A DNA stretch of 64,000 bases from Kitasatospora sp. NBC_00458 (GCF_036013975.1 NZ_CP107904.1:620001-684000); one strand, 5' to 3'. Shown: positions 33,268-63,547, numbered from the stretch's first letter. The notes: generated by a model not told the origin, from the sequence alone. A program made the numbers and translations.

Positions 33268-34103
33268 GCGTGCGGCTGGTGGTCGTCCTCGTGGTGGTCG
33301 TGGTTGGCCACCCCGCGCTTCCAGTAGCCGTCCACGTCGACCTGGTTCTTGGTCAGGCCGCACTCGTTGCGCAGGTAGCGGCGGATCGGCTTGAGGGTGT
33401 TGGCCTCGCCGGCGACCCAGGCGAAGCCCATGCCCTCGGGCAGTTCCGCGGCGCGGATGGCCTGCTCCAGCAGGTCGGTGCCGCCGGATCCGGCGTCGCC
33501 GCGGTGCACCCAGGTGACGGTGGCGTCGGTGGCGGTGGCCAGGACCTGCTCGTGCTCGGGGCCGGGGACCTCGGCGAAGGCGAGGACCTTGACGCCGGCG
33601 GGGAGCATCTCCAGCCAGCGGGCGAGGGCGGGCAGGGCGGTCTCGTCGGCGCCGAGGAGGTACCAGTCGTGGACGAAGGGGATCTCCTCGGAGCCGCGGG
33701 GGCCGAAGACGCCGAGCTTCATGCCGGGTTCGGCCGCGGCGGCCCAGCTGGAGCCGACGCCGGTCCCGTGCAGGACCATGTCGATGTCCAGCTCCTTGGC
33801 CTCCCGCCGGTAGTGGCGGATGGTGTAGTCGCGGGTCAGCGGCTCGGACATGCCCTCGGGGGCGTCCATCCAGGTGTCGTTCTCGACGATGGGCTCGACC
33901 GGGAGCTCGTCGCCGGGGAAGGCGAAGCAGAGCTTGACGTGGTCGGTGGGGGCCTGCTCGCAGAAGCCGTCGAGGGCGTCGCCGGCGAAGGTCACCCGTA
34001 CCGTGCCCGGGGTGACCCGGACGACCTGCTTGACCTCCAGCAGGCGGTACTTGAGCGGGTGGCGGACGATCCGCATGCGCGGCGGTGCCGTGTCGGTGTT
34101 CAT
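33264..34103 (-). CDS. Siderophore-interacting ferric reductase (SIP/ViuB family)
   Basis: 279 residues. FAD-binding phrase R-D-Y-T-I-R-H-Y, then M-V-L-H-G-T-G-V-G-S-S-W-A, Y-L-L-G-A-D-E-T-A-L-P-A-L-A-R, and the C-terminal E-A-N-T-L-K-P-I-R-R-Y-L-R are the SIP family pattern. It reduces imported Fe(III)-siderophore in the cytoplasm to release Fe(II). The C-terminus is unusual: after the fold ends it has a His/Asp-rich tail (N-H-D-H-H-E-D-D-H-Q-P-H-A) that could bind metal. First gene of its operon, with an iron box about 98 bases upstream of the ATG. Confidence 0.9.
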   Translation of the reverse strand: MNTDTAPPRMRIVRHPLKYRLLEVKQVVRVTPGTVRVTFAGDALDGFCEQAPTDHVKLCFAFPGDELPVEPIVENDTWMDAPEGMSEPLTRDYTIRHYRREAKELDIDMVLHGTGVGSSWAAAAEPGMKLGVFGPRGSEEIPFVHDWYLLGADETALPALARWLEMLPAGVKVLAFAEVPGPEHEQVLATATDATVTWVHRGDAGSGGTDLLEQAIRAAELPEGMGFAWVAGEANTLKPIRRYLRNECGLTKNQVDVDGYWKRGVANHDHHEDDHQPHA

Positions 34104-34200
34104 CGGTCAGCCCATTCCGTGGAGGTGTCTGCAGGCCCGGACAGTCCCGTGCCGCCGTCCCGGAGCGGTTCCGGGGCGGCGGCACGGGGCGATCGTTCGA

Positions 34201-34219
34201 TTAGGTTAGCCTAACCTCG
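34201..34219. promoter_or_regulatory. Iron box for SIP-permease operon, overlapping a stop codon
   Basis: TTAGGTTAGCCTAACCTCG matches 17 of 19 positions of TTAGGTTAG(G/C)CTAACCTAA. It lies upstream of the SIP gene, and the TAG stop of the exporter gene (34211-34213) is inside it. It indicates a DmdR/IdeR-controlled promoter for SIP and permeases separate from the exporter transcript. Confidence 0.88.
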
Positions 34220-35953
34220 GACTTCAAGACCAGCCGGGGTGCCGGATCCACGGCTCCCACCTGCCGTTTCGTCACCGGCCAGCCGTCCGCCGTCCAGTCG
34301 GACCACCCGGGGCAGCCGGGCGATGGTGGCCGGCCGGTGGGCGATGACCACCAGGGTGCAGTCGGAGCGCAGCTCGTCGAGCGCGTGCTCCAGCCGGGCC
34401 GCCGTCACCGGGTCGATGTCCGCGGTCGCCTCGTCCAGCACCAGGACGGCCGGGTCCGCCAGCACCGCCCGGACGACGCCGAGGATCTGGCGCTCCCCCG
34501 CGGACAGGTTGCCGCCGCGCTGGCCCACCTCGGCGTCCAGGCCGCCGGGGAGGTCCTCCAGCCATTCCCGCAGGCCGAGTTCGTCGACGGTCTTCTCGAT
34601 CCGCGCCCGGTCGGGCGCGCCCTGGACGAGGGCGAGGTTGTCGGCGATCGTGCCGGAGACCAGGCGGACCTCCTGCGGCACCAGGACGATCCGGCGGCGC
34701 AGCTGCTCCTCCGGGATGTCCGCGAGGTCGGTGCCGGCGAAGGTCACCGCGCCGCCGTCGGGCCGGTAGAGGCCGCAGAGCAGCTTGGAGAGCGTGGTCT
34801 TGCCGGAGCCGGTCTCGCCGACGACGCCGGTGCGGCTGCCCTCGGGGAAGTCCAGCGTCAGGCCGTGCAGGTCGAGGCCCTCGGCGCGGTAGCCGAAGTC
34901 GACGGCGGTGCAGCGCAGGTCGCCGCGGGCGGGCAGGCCCTCCGCGCGGGCGGGGCGGCGCTCCGGGGTGGTGGCGGCCAGCAGGTCGAGCAGCCGGGCG
35001 AGGCCGGTGCGGGCGGTCTGCACCTCGCCGACGAGCTGGGAGATGTCGGCGAAGGAGTCGAAGAGGTTGCGGCTGGCGACGACGAAGACGACGACGGTGC
35101 CGACGCTGACGCTGTCCCGGGTGACGAGCCAGCCGCCGACCAGCAGCAGCACCACGAGGGCGGCGCCTTCGATCAGGCTGACCAGGTCGATCCGGTTCTC
35201 GACCCGCAGGGCGCGGCGGGCGGCGTGCACCGCGTGCCGGTTCTCGCGGTCGAAGCGCCTGGTCCAGCCGGCGAGGCCGCGGGAGGTCTGCAGGGCCTCA
35301 CGGGCGGTCAGCGTCTCGGAGAAGGTGGCGGCGACCGTCGCCTCGGCGGTGGCCTTGCCGCCGAACGCCGAGGCGGCGTCCCGCTGGAACCAGCGGGTCA
35401 CCAGCAGGGTGAGCGGCAGGAAGACGGCGAGCTGGACGAGCAGCAGCAGCCAGGAGTAGCCGGCGAGCACGACCAGGGTGAACGCCAGTGTGGCGACCGA
35501 GGAGACCAGGTTGCGCAGGTGCATGCGGACGAACGCGGCGAGCGCGGCGACCTCGCCGGTGGCGCGGCGCAGCAGTTCGCCGCTCCGGTGGGTCTCCAGG
35601 AAGCGCAGCGGGGCGGTGGCGAGGTTCTCCACGGCCTGCTCGCGCAGGGTGCGGACGACGGACTCGCCGCCCTTGATGAGCAGCAGTTCGCCGACCCGGG
35701 CGAGCACCAGCTGGGCGATCGCGAGGACTGCCAGCAGGGCGACGGCGAGGCCGAGGCCGCCGCGGTCGCCGCTGTTCAGGGAGTTGGCGGCGAGGCCGAT
35801 CAGGGGGGCGACGGCGACGAGGGCGGCGGAGTCGGCGAGGCCGACGCCGAGTGCGACGCCGAGGCGGGCGCGGTGCGGGCGCAGGTAGGGCCAGGCGCGG
35901 CGGAGCACCGCGCGCTCGTCGGCCTCGTCCTTGAGCAGGGGCTGCTCAGCCAC
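34211..35953 (-). CDS. ABC exporter half-transporter (catalytic partner)
   Basis: 580 residues: about six transmembrane helices (20-310), then an ATPase domain. Walker A is G-E-T-G-S-G-K-T-T, the signature is N-L-S-A-G-E-R-Q, Walker B is L-V-L-D-E-A-T-A-D with the catalytic Glu intact, and the H-loop is V-I-A-H-R. GTG start 8 bases inside the end of the partner exporter gene. With that partner it should form a heterodimer. Position between the NRPS/MbtH genes and the import genes suggests export of the finished siderophore or an intermediate (inference). Confidence 0.9.
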   Translation of the reverse strand: MAEQPLLKDEADERAVLRRAWPYLRPHRARLGVALGVGLADSAALVAVAPLIGLAANSLNSGDRGGLGLAVALLAVLAIAQLVLARVGELLLIKGGESVVRTLREQAVENLATAPLRFLETHRSGELLRRATGEVAALAAFVRMHLRNLVSSVATLAFTLVVLAGYSWLLLLVQLAVFLPLTLLVTRWFQRDAASAFGGKATAEATVAATFSETLTAREALQTSRGLAGWTRRFDRENRHAVHAARRALRVENRIDLVSLIEGAALVVLLLVGGWLVTRDSVSVGTVVVFVVASRNLFDSFADISQLVGEVQTARTGLARLLDLLAATTPERRPARAEGLPARGDLRCTAVDFGYRAEGLDLHGLTLDFPEGSRTGVVGETGSGKTTLSKLLCGLYRPDGGAVTFAGTDLADIPEEQLRRRIVLVPQEVRLVSGTIADNLALVQGAPDRARIEKTVDELGLREWLEDLPGGLDAEVGQRGGNLSAGERQILGVVRAVLADPAVLVLDEATADIDPVTAARLEHALDELRSDCTLVVIAHRPATIARLPRVVRLDGGRLAGDETAGGSRGSGTPAGLEVRG

Positions 35954-37775
35954 GGGCCACCTCCATGGCGTCCGGGGTGGTCACGGCGTCGGGCCCTTCG
36001 GGAGTGGCGGTGCTGTCGCCCGTGGTGCCGCCGCGCGGGGATTCCAGCGTCACGACGCGGTCGGCGGTGTCCAGGACGGCGGAGCGGTGGGTGGTGAACA
36101 GGACGGTGCGGTCGGGGCCGGCCCAGGTGCGCAGCCGGTCGAGGACGAGCTTCTCGGTGGTGGTGTCCAGCGCGGAGGTGGAGTCGTCGAGCAGCAGGAC
36201 GGCGGGGTCGCCGAGCAGGGCGCGGGCGATGGCGAGGCGCTGGACCTGGCCGCCGGACAGGGCGGTGCCGCCCTCGCCGAGTTCGGTGTCGTAGCCGTCG
36301 GGCATGGCGGCCAGCTGGTCGTGGATGCCGGCGGTGCGGCACACCTCGTGCAGGGTCTCCTGGTCGATGTCGCGGCCGAGGCGCAGGTTGTCGGCGACGG
36401 TGCCGGAGAGCAGGACGGGTCGCTGGGCGACGTAGGCGATGCGCTCGCGGACCTGGTCGAGGCGGGCCTCGCGCAGGTCGGTGCCGCCGTAGGTGACGGC
36501 GCCGCCGTCGGGGTCGTCCAGGCGGACGGCGAGGCGCAGCAGGGTGCTCTTGCCGGAGCCGGTGGCGCCGGAGACGGCGACGAACTCGCCGTGCCGGACG
36601 GTGAGGTCGACCGGTCCGAGGACGGTGCGGCCGTCGCGGACGGCGGTGACGCCGGTGAACGCCAGTTCGCCGTGCGCGGGGAGGGCCCGGGCCTTGTCGG
36701 CGGGCGGTTCGGCGACGACGGGGCTGATGGAGAGGGCCTCGTCGATGCGGGCGGCGGCGACGTCGGCCTGGCCGCGTTCCAGGAGGCGGTCGACCAGGAC
36801 GCGGGTGGCGAGGGTGACGATGGCCATCCAGGAGGTGAAGGCGGTGAGTCCGCCGATGGTCAGCCGGCCGTCGAGGACGGCGAGGCCGCCGAAGCCGACG
36901 CCGGCGGCGACCGCGAGGCGGGGGACGAACGGTCCGACGGCGGCCCAGCCGGCCTCGATGCGGGCGGCGACGACCGTCCGGACGGTGACCTCGGCGCTGG
37001 CGCCGTGGTGGCGGTCGACCAGCGGCCGGTGGCCGCCGGTGCCGCGCAGGCCGGTGCCGATCTGGAGGAGGTCGGCGACGGCGTCGGCGCGGTCGCCGTG
37101 GGCCTTGGCGAGTTCGCCGCTGGCGGCGGCGAAGCGGCGCGGGAAGTGCACGTTGACCCAGACCAGGAAGGGCAGGGTGCCGAGGGCGACCAGCAGCAGG
37201 CTGAGGTCGAGGGCGGCGATGAGGGGCAGCACGGTGAGGAAGGTGACGCCGAGGACGACCCAGACGGCGAGGCCGTGCACCCACTCGCGGACCAGGTCGG
37301 TGTCGCGGGTGGCGCGCATGGCGAGGTCGCCGTGGCCGCGGGAGGCGAGGGCGGCCCGGTCGAGGCCGGAGAGCCGGTGCAGCAGGCGGGCGCGGAGGTC
37401 GGCGCCGACCTTGGCGTCGGCGTAGCCGGCCCAGTACTGCCAGCCGTAGAGGCCGGCGAACTGGACGAGGGCGGCGAGCGCGGTGGCGCCGGCCCAGGTG
37501 AGGACGGCGCCGCTGTCGTGCTTCTGGATGCCGTCGTCGAGTGCCTTCTGGACGCACCAGGGTACGGCGAGCAGGGCGAGCTGGCGGATCGCCGCGGCGG
37601 TCATGGCGGCGGCCACGGTGGCCCGGTGGGGCCGGAGCGAGCCGCGGAGCAGGGCGCGGGCCCGGCGGCGGCGTTCGGCCGAGAGGGCACCGGGCTCCAG
37701 TTCCTCGTCGGCGAGTTGCTCGGCGGTCAGGCCGTCGGACGGGCCGGCGGCGGGTTCTGGCTGATGGGTGCTCAC
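35946..37775 (-). CDS. ABC exporter half-transporter with Asp for catalytic Glu
   Basis: 609 residues: polar N-terminal 45 residues, six transmembrane helices (about 50-340), then an ATPase domain. Walker A is G-A-T-G-S-G-K-S-T, the signature is A-L-S-G-G-Q-V-Q-R, and the H-loop is T-T-H-R. Walker B reads L-L-L-D-D-S-T-S-A-L-D: the catalytic Glu is replaced by Asp. In heterodimeric exporters of the TM287/288 type one ATP site is degenerate in this way, and the partner supplies the active site. GTG start at 37775. A strong hairpin separates it from the mbtH gene upstream. Confidence 0.9.
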   Translation of the reverse strand: MSTHQPEPAAGPSDGLTAEQLADEELEPGALSAERRRRARALLRGSLRPHRATVAAAMTAAAIRQLALLAVPWCVQKALDDGIQKHDSGAVLTWAGATALAALVQFAGLYGWQYWAGYADAKVGADLRARLLHRLSGLDRAALASRGHGDLAMRATRDTDLVREWVHGLAVWVVLGVTFLTVLPLIAALDLSLLLVALGTLPFLVWVNVHFPRRFAAASGELAKAHGDRADAVADLLQIGTGLRGTGGHRPLVDRHHGASAEVTVRTVVAARIEAGWAAVGPFVPRLAVAAGVGFGGLAVLDGRLTIGGLTAFTSWMAIVTLATRVLVDRLLERGQADVAAARIDEALSISPVVAEPPADKARALPAHGELAFTGVTAVRDGRTVLGPVDLTVRHGEFVAVSGATGSGKSTLLRLAVRLDDPDGGAVTYGGTDLREARLDQVRERIAYVAQRPVLLSGTVADNLRLGRDIDQETLHEVCRTAGIHDQLAAMPDGYDTELGEGGTALSGGQVQRLAIARALLGDPAVLLLDDSTSALDTTTEKLVLDRLRTWAGPDRTVLFTTHRSAVLDTADRVVTLESPRGGTTGDSTATPEGPDAVTTPDAMEVARG

Positions 37776-37815
37776 GCGATGGCCATCCGTCGGGTGTGTG
37801 CGGGGGGAGACAGGA

Positions 37816-37848
37816 CGGGAGGGGACGGCGCGCGGCCGTCCCCTCCCG
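37816..37848 (-). terminator. 14-bp hairpin after mbtH
   Basis: CGGGAGGGGACGGC at 37816-37829 pairs perfectly with 37835-37848 around GCGCG, starting 7 bases past the mbtH stop. It should reduce read-through from the NRPS operon into the exporter genes. Confidence 0.75.
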
Positions 37849-37854
37849 GGGCGG

Positions 37855-38079
37855 TCAGGAGGAGGCGGCCTCGGTCCGGGCGATCAGGCTGGCCGGGCGG
37901 AGGTCCGTCCAGTTGGCGTCGATGTACTCGGTGCACGCCTGGCGGGTGTCCTCACCGAAGACGGTGGTCCAGCCGGCCGGGACCTCGGCGAACGCGGGCC
38001 ACAGGGAGTGCTGGTTCTCCTCGTTGACGAGCACGAGGTAGCGGGCGTCGTCGTCCTCGAAGGGGTTGGTGGCGCTCAT
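37855..38079 (-). CDS. mbtH: MbtH-like protein, NRPS adenylation partner
   Basis: 74 residues with the full family pattern: [33 protein letters not shown], and [14 protein letters not shown]. MbtH proteins bind adenylation domains and are needed for their folding or activity. A very good AAGGAGA lies 6 bases before the ATG. It directly follows NRPS-2, so it serves this assembly line. Confidence 0.95.
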   Translation of the reverse strand: MSATNPFEDDDARYLVLVNEENQHSLWPAFAEVPAGWTTVFGEDTRQACTEYIDANWTDLRPASLIARTEAASS

Positions 38080-38120
38080 CTGGTTCTCCTTGTGATTCGT
38101 GGGGAAGGGGACGGTGACGG

Positions 38121-47762
<9,642 letters not shown>

Positions 47763-47911
47763 CACGGTGTTCTCGGTCCTGGTGGTGGTGGGGACGTGGT
47801 GGTCGGTCGGGTCGGGGAGCGGGGTCCGCGGCGGGGCCGCCCCGGGCCCGGGCCGCTGGGGCCCGGGCTCCTGGGGCGGTGCCGGCCGGGGCTGCGCCGG
47901 CGGGGTGCTGC

Positions 47912-60394
<12,483 letters not shown>

Positions 60395-60476
60395 GGGGGT
60401 CGGCCCTTCCCGGTTCGCCGCCCCGCCGACCGTGCCAGCCCGGGGCGCTCGTGCGCTTGGTGCGATGTGGTGGTGT

Positions 60477-60516
60477 CCGTCCGGGTGGCCGCGCGGGGCG
60501 GCGGCCACCCGGACGG
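60477..60516 (-). terminator. 16-bp hairpin after binding-protein gene
   Basis: CCGTCCGGGTGGCCGC at 60477-60492 pairs perfectly with 60501-60516 around an 8-base loop, 7 bases past the lipoprotein stop. It lies between that gene and NRPS-1, in a 129-base gap that must also hold the NRPS-1 promoter if there is one. Confidence 0.8.
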
Positions 60517-60523
60517 GGGTGGG

Positions 60524-61516
60524 CTAGAGGCCCTTGAGGATGGTCTCGATCTGGTCGAGGACGTTGAGCGAGGTGCCGTAGCGGTCGCTGGTGGCGTAGG
60601 TGACCGGGATGACCTTGCCGGCCTGGACGGCCTTCAGGTTCTTCCAGGACGGCTGCTTGTCGAGGTCCTTGGTGTCCTGCGGGACCTCGCCGGTGGCGGC
60701 CATCTTCGGGACGAGGATGACGTCGGCGTCGGCGAGGACGTCGAGCTTCTCGACCGAGTAGGTGGTCTCGTGCTCCTTGGTCTCCGAGGAGGCCTGGGAG
60801 AACTTGGCGCCCGCGTCGTTGAGGACCCGGCCGACCCACGAGGTGCTGGTGTCGACCAGGAACTCGCCGCCGCCGTAGGAGGAGGCGATGGTCCACTTGA
60901 CGGAGTTGAGCTTGGTCGCGTAGTCCGTCTTGATCTTCGCGGCCTTGGCCTCGTAGTCGGACTTCAGCTTCTTGAACTCGGCGTCCTTGCCGACGGCGGT
61001 GGCGATCTTCTCCTGCGCGTTCAGCAGGTCGACCGGGGTGTCGACGCCGAAGTACAGGGTGGGGGCGATGCCTTCGAGCTTCTTGATGCCCCAGTCGAAG
61101 GCGGTGGCGCCCTCGACCACGATCAGGTCGGGCTTGAGGGAGGCGACCTTCTCGATGTTGATCTCGATGCCGGAGCCGATCGGCTCGATCTTCTTGGCGG
61201 CCTCGGTCTGCGTGGGCAGCAGCTCCATCGGGTTGTTCTCGTCGATGGTGCTGGTGCCGACCGGCTGCACGCCGAGGTCGAGCAGCGCGCCGGTGGCGTA
61301 GGAGACGCTGACGATGCGCTTGACACCCGCCGGGACGGTGATCTTGCCGTTGGTGGCCTCGACCACGACCGGGCCGGAGGCGGCGCTGCCGGCCGAGGGC
61401 GTGCCCGCGGCGTCCTTGCTCCCACCGTCGGAGCCGCAGGCCGCGAGGGTGAGCGCGGCGGTGGCGGCGACGGCGGCGAGTCTGACGCTGCGGGACGTCA
61501 GGGCACGGGTGTTCAT
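60524..61516 (-). CDS. Ferric-siderophore substrate-binding lipoprotein (FecB/FepB type)
   Basis: 330 residues. A lipoprotein signal peptide ends in L-A-A-C with Cys27 for lipidation. The periplasmic-binding fold shows R-I-V-S-V-S-Y-A-T-G-A-L-L-D-L-G-V-Q-P-V-G, A-S-L-K-P-D-L-I-V-V-E-G, and a long connecting helix rich in Lys (E-F-K-K-L-K-S-D-Y-E-A-K-A), as in class III (FepB/FhuD) proteins. It should capture the ferric siderophore outside the cell and hand it to the two FecCD permeases. AAGGAGA lies 3 bases from the ATG. It sits between the aryl carrier protein and NRPS-1 and has its own terminator. Confidence 0.92.
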   Translation of the reverse strand: MNTRALTSRSVRLAAVAATAALTLAACGSDGGSKDAAGTPSAGSAASGPVVVEATNGKITVPAGVKRIVSVSYATGALLDLGVQPVGTSTIDENNPMELLPTQTEAAKKIEPIGSGIEINIEKVASLKPDLIVVEGATAFDWGIKKLEGIAPTLYFGVDTPVDLLNAQEKIATAVGKDAEFKKLKSDYEAKAAKIKTDYATKLNSVKWTIASSYGGGEFLVDTSTSWVGRVLNDAGAKFSQASSETKEHETTYSVEKLDVLADADVILVPKMAATGEVPQDTKDLDKQPSWKNLKAVQAGKVIPVTYATSDRYGTSLNVLDQIETILKGL

Positions 61517-61697
61517 GGTTCTCCTTGGGGTGATACGCGGGGCACGGCGGGTTCGGTGGTGAGGGGCGAGCCCGCCGGGGTCCGGGACCGGTGCCCGCCG
61601 GCGCGGGCGGTTCCAGCGGTTCCGGTACGGCTGGGTGGGGCTCGGGTCGCCGCCCGGGGCGGGGCCCCGGGTGCGGCTCGGGTGGTGCTCGGGCGTG

Positions 61698-61718
61698 GTC
61701 CGGGCGCTCGGCCCGGAC
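61698..61718 (-). terminator. Hairpin after aryl carrier gene
   Basis: GTCCGGGC at 61698-61705 pairs with GCCCGGAC at 61711-61718 around GCTCG, 17 bases past the ArCP stop. The 218-base gap 61517-61734 holds no gene that I can support. Confidence 0.5.
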
Positions 61719-61734
61719 GCGGCCCGGTCGGGCG

Positions 61735-61995
61735 TCAGACCCGGCTCAGGTAGGCCGACCAGGTGGCGACGGTGGGCTCGGCGCCGAGGTCGGCCAGGTC
61801 GGCGAACTCGGCCCGGGCGCCGCGGCCGCGCCAGACCTCGACGAGGTGCATCACCCGCATCGAGTCGAGGCCGAGGTCGCGCAGGTCGTCGTCGTCACCG
61901 ATGTCCTCCGGGCGCTCGCCGAGGACGTCGGCGATGTCCGCCCGGATGGCGTCCGGGTCGAAGCCCGTCGGGCCCGGTGCGGTGCTGGCGCTCAT
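61735..61995 (-). CDS. Stand-alone aryl carrier protein (DHB carrier)
   Basis: 86 residues. The phosphopantetheine site is D-L-R-D-L-G-L-D-S-M-R-V-M-H-L-V-E, with Ser as the attachment residue and the L-G-L-D-S-M-R form typical of EntB/DhbB-type aryl carriers rather than peptidyl carriers. It begins D-A-I-R-A-D-I-A-D-V-L, the usual first helix. DhbE should load it with DHB, and the first C domain of NRPS-1 should then use it. It restores the carrier domain missing from the isochorismatase at 22795-23427. It sits between the ornithine hydroxylase and the binding protein. Confidence 0.88.
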   Translation of the reverse strand: MSASTAPGPTGFDPDAIRADIADVLGERPEDIGDDDDLRDLGLDSMRVMHLVEVWRGRGARAEFADLADLGAEPTVATWSAYLSRV

Positions 61996-62058
61996 GCTGA
62001 AGGTCCGTTCGGTTGCGGGTGCGGGTGAGGGTGGGGGGTGCGGGTCGTCCGGTGCGGG

Positions 62059-62077
62059 CCCGGGCCGGCGGCCCGGG
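62059..62077 (-). terminator. Small GC hairpin after ornithine hydroxylase
   Basis: CCCGGGCC at 62059-62066 pairs with GGCCCGGG at 62070-62077 around GGC, 9 bases past the hydroxylase stop. It may be an attenuator within the operon rather than a full terminator. Confidence 0.4.
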
Positions 62078-62085
62078 GGCCGTCG

Positions 62086-63444
62086 TCAGCCGGCGACGCC
62101 GAGGCGGCTGTTCTGGTCCCGCAGCTGGCGGCCGGTCTGGCGCAGCAGCAGGGAGTCGCAGATCTCGCCGGAGCGGATGGCGAGGGTCGAGAGCAGCGCG
62201 GAGGTGATCCCGTGGGTGTGCTCGGTGCCGCCCTGGAGGTAGATCCCCACCTCGACGTGGTCCTCGGTCAGCACCCGGTGGTCGCGGTCGACGCGGAGCC
62301 GGCCCTGCTCGTCGGTGAGGCAGGCGGACGCGAGGTCGCCGAGCAGGTCGCGCGGGTCCACGTGGGTGTAGCCGGTGGCGAGGACGACGGCGTCGCAGTC
62401 CAGGGCCTGCTCCTCGCCGGTGGTCAGCGAGCGGACCTCGGCGCGGACGCCGTCCGCGGTCTGCCCGACGCCGGTCAGGCGGTTGGCGTTGAGGATGCGC
62501 AGCCGCTCCCGGCCGGCGACCTTCTCCTGGTAGACGGTCCGGTACAGCTGCTCGATCAGGTCGCCGTCGACCACGGAGTAGTTGGTGTTCGCGTGGTAGC
62601 GCAGCAGGGCTTCCTTGGCGTCCTCGGACGCGCCGTAGAACTCGTCCACCGCGGAGGGGTCGAAGATCCGGTTGGCGAAGGGGCTGTCGTCCGCCGGGCT
62701 GTAGCCGTAGCGGGAGAGGACGGCGCAGATCTCGGCCTCGGGGAAGGAGCGGTGCAGGTACTCGACCGCCTCGGCGGCCGACTGCCCGGCGCCGACCACG
62801 GCGATCCGGCGGTGGCGCAGCTCCTGGCCGGCCAGCGAGGGCGCCTTGAGCAGGAGGTCCCGGGCGTGCCAGACGCGCTCGCCGAGGGTGACGCCGGCGG
62901 GGACGCGCGGCGTCAGGCCGGTGCCGACGGCGATGTTGCGGGCGCGGCGGACCTCGCGGTCGCCGCCGCCGACCGCCTCGGAGACGACCTCGACGCTGTC
63001 GATCCGGCCGTCGGACTCCACCGGGCGGACGGCGGTGACCTGGCGGCCGTAGGCGGTCTGGCCGGCGAACTCGGCGGCGCACCACTCGAAGTAGTCGTGG
63101 AACTCCAGCCGGGTCGGGTAGAAGGACTTCAGGTTGATGAAGTCGACCAGCCGGTCCCGCTCCTGGAGGTAGGACAGGAAGGTGAAGCGGCTGCGCGGGT
63201 CACGCAGGGTCACCAGGTCCTTGAGGAAGGACACCTGCATGGTCGCGCCGTCCAGCAGCATCCCGCGGTGCCAGCCGAAACGTTCCTGCTTCTCCAGGAA
63301 GCGGACGTCGAGCGACTGCTCGGGGTTGCTGCGGTTGTGGTCGTCGATCGCGATCGCCAGGGCCAGGTTGGCCGGGCCGAAGCCTATGCCGACGAGGTCG
63401 TCGACGCCGCCACCTCCGTAGATTGCGCCGTTCTCGCGCGACAT
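62086..63444 (-). CDS. L-ornithine N5-monooxygenase (PvdA/CchB/SidA family)
   Basis: 452 residues. The FAD site is G-I-G-F-G-P-A-N-L-A-L-A (about 19-30), the NADPH site is V-V-G-A-G-Q-S-A-A-E (about 217-226), and A-T-G-Y-T-H-V is near the C-terminal FAD segment. The substrate region N-T-N-Y-S-V-V is the form found in ornithine, rather than lysine, hydroxylases. It makes N5-hydroxyornithine, matching the two hydroxyornithine pockets of NRPS-2. It is the first gene of the biosynthetic run on this strand, with an iron-box-like palindrome 85 bases upstream of the ATG. Confidence 0.93.
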   Translation of the reverse strand: MSRENGAIYGGGGVDDLVGIGFGPANLALAIAIDDHNRSNPEQSLDVRFLEKQERFGWHRGMLLDGATMQVSFLKDLVTLRDPRSRFTFLSYLQERDRLVDFINLKSFYPTRLEFHDYFEWCAAEFAGQTAYGRQVTAVRPVESDGRIDSVEVVSEAVGGGDREVRRARNIAVGTGLTPRVPAGVTLGERVWHARDLLLKAPSLAGQELRHRRIAVVGAGQSAAEAVEYLHRSFPEAEICAVLSRYGYSPADDSPFANRIFDPSAVDEFYGASEDAKEALLRYHANTNYSVVDGDLIEQLYRTVYQEKVAGRERLRILNANRLTGVGQTADGVRAEVRSLTTGEEQALDCDAVVLATGYTHVDPRDLLGDLASACLTDEQGRLRVDRDHRVLTEDHVEVGIYLQGGTEHTHGITSALLSTLAIRSGEICDSLLLRQTGRQLRDQNSRLGVAG

Positions 63445-63528
63445 GACTCAATCCTTCCTTCTACTGCTCGTTCAGGGACCGGGAGTGGAGCTCCGGACCT
63501 GTCAACCCCGGCGTGACCACCGAGTACC

Positions 63529-63547
63529 TAAGGCAAGGCTTGCCTAA
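63529..63547. promoter_or_regulatory. Variant iron box upstream of ornithine hydroxylase
   Basis: TAAGGCAAGGCTTGCCTAA matches the iron-box consensus at 14 of 19 positions and is itself nearly a perfect palindrome. It is 85 bases upstream of the hydroxylase and downstream of the argB stop. DtxR/IdeR-type regulators accept such AGGCAAG...CTTGCCT variants, so iron control of the biosynthetic operon is likely. Confidence 0.7.

Noticed and set aside
35946..37775. Reading the Asp-for-Glu change as an inactivated pseudogene
   Set aside because: All other ATPase motifs and the full-length frame are intact, and heterodimeric exporters commonly have one degenerate site.
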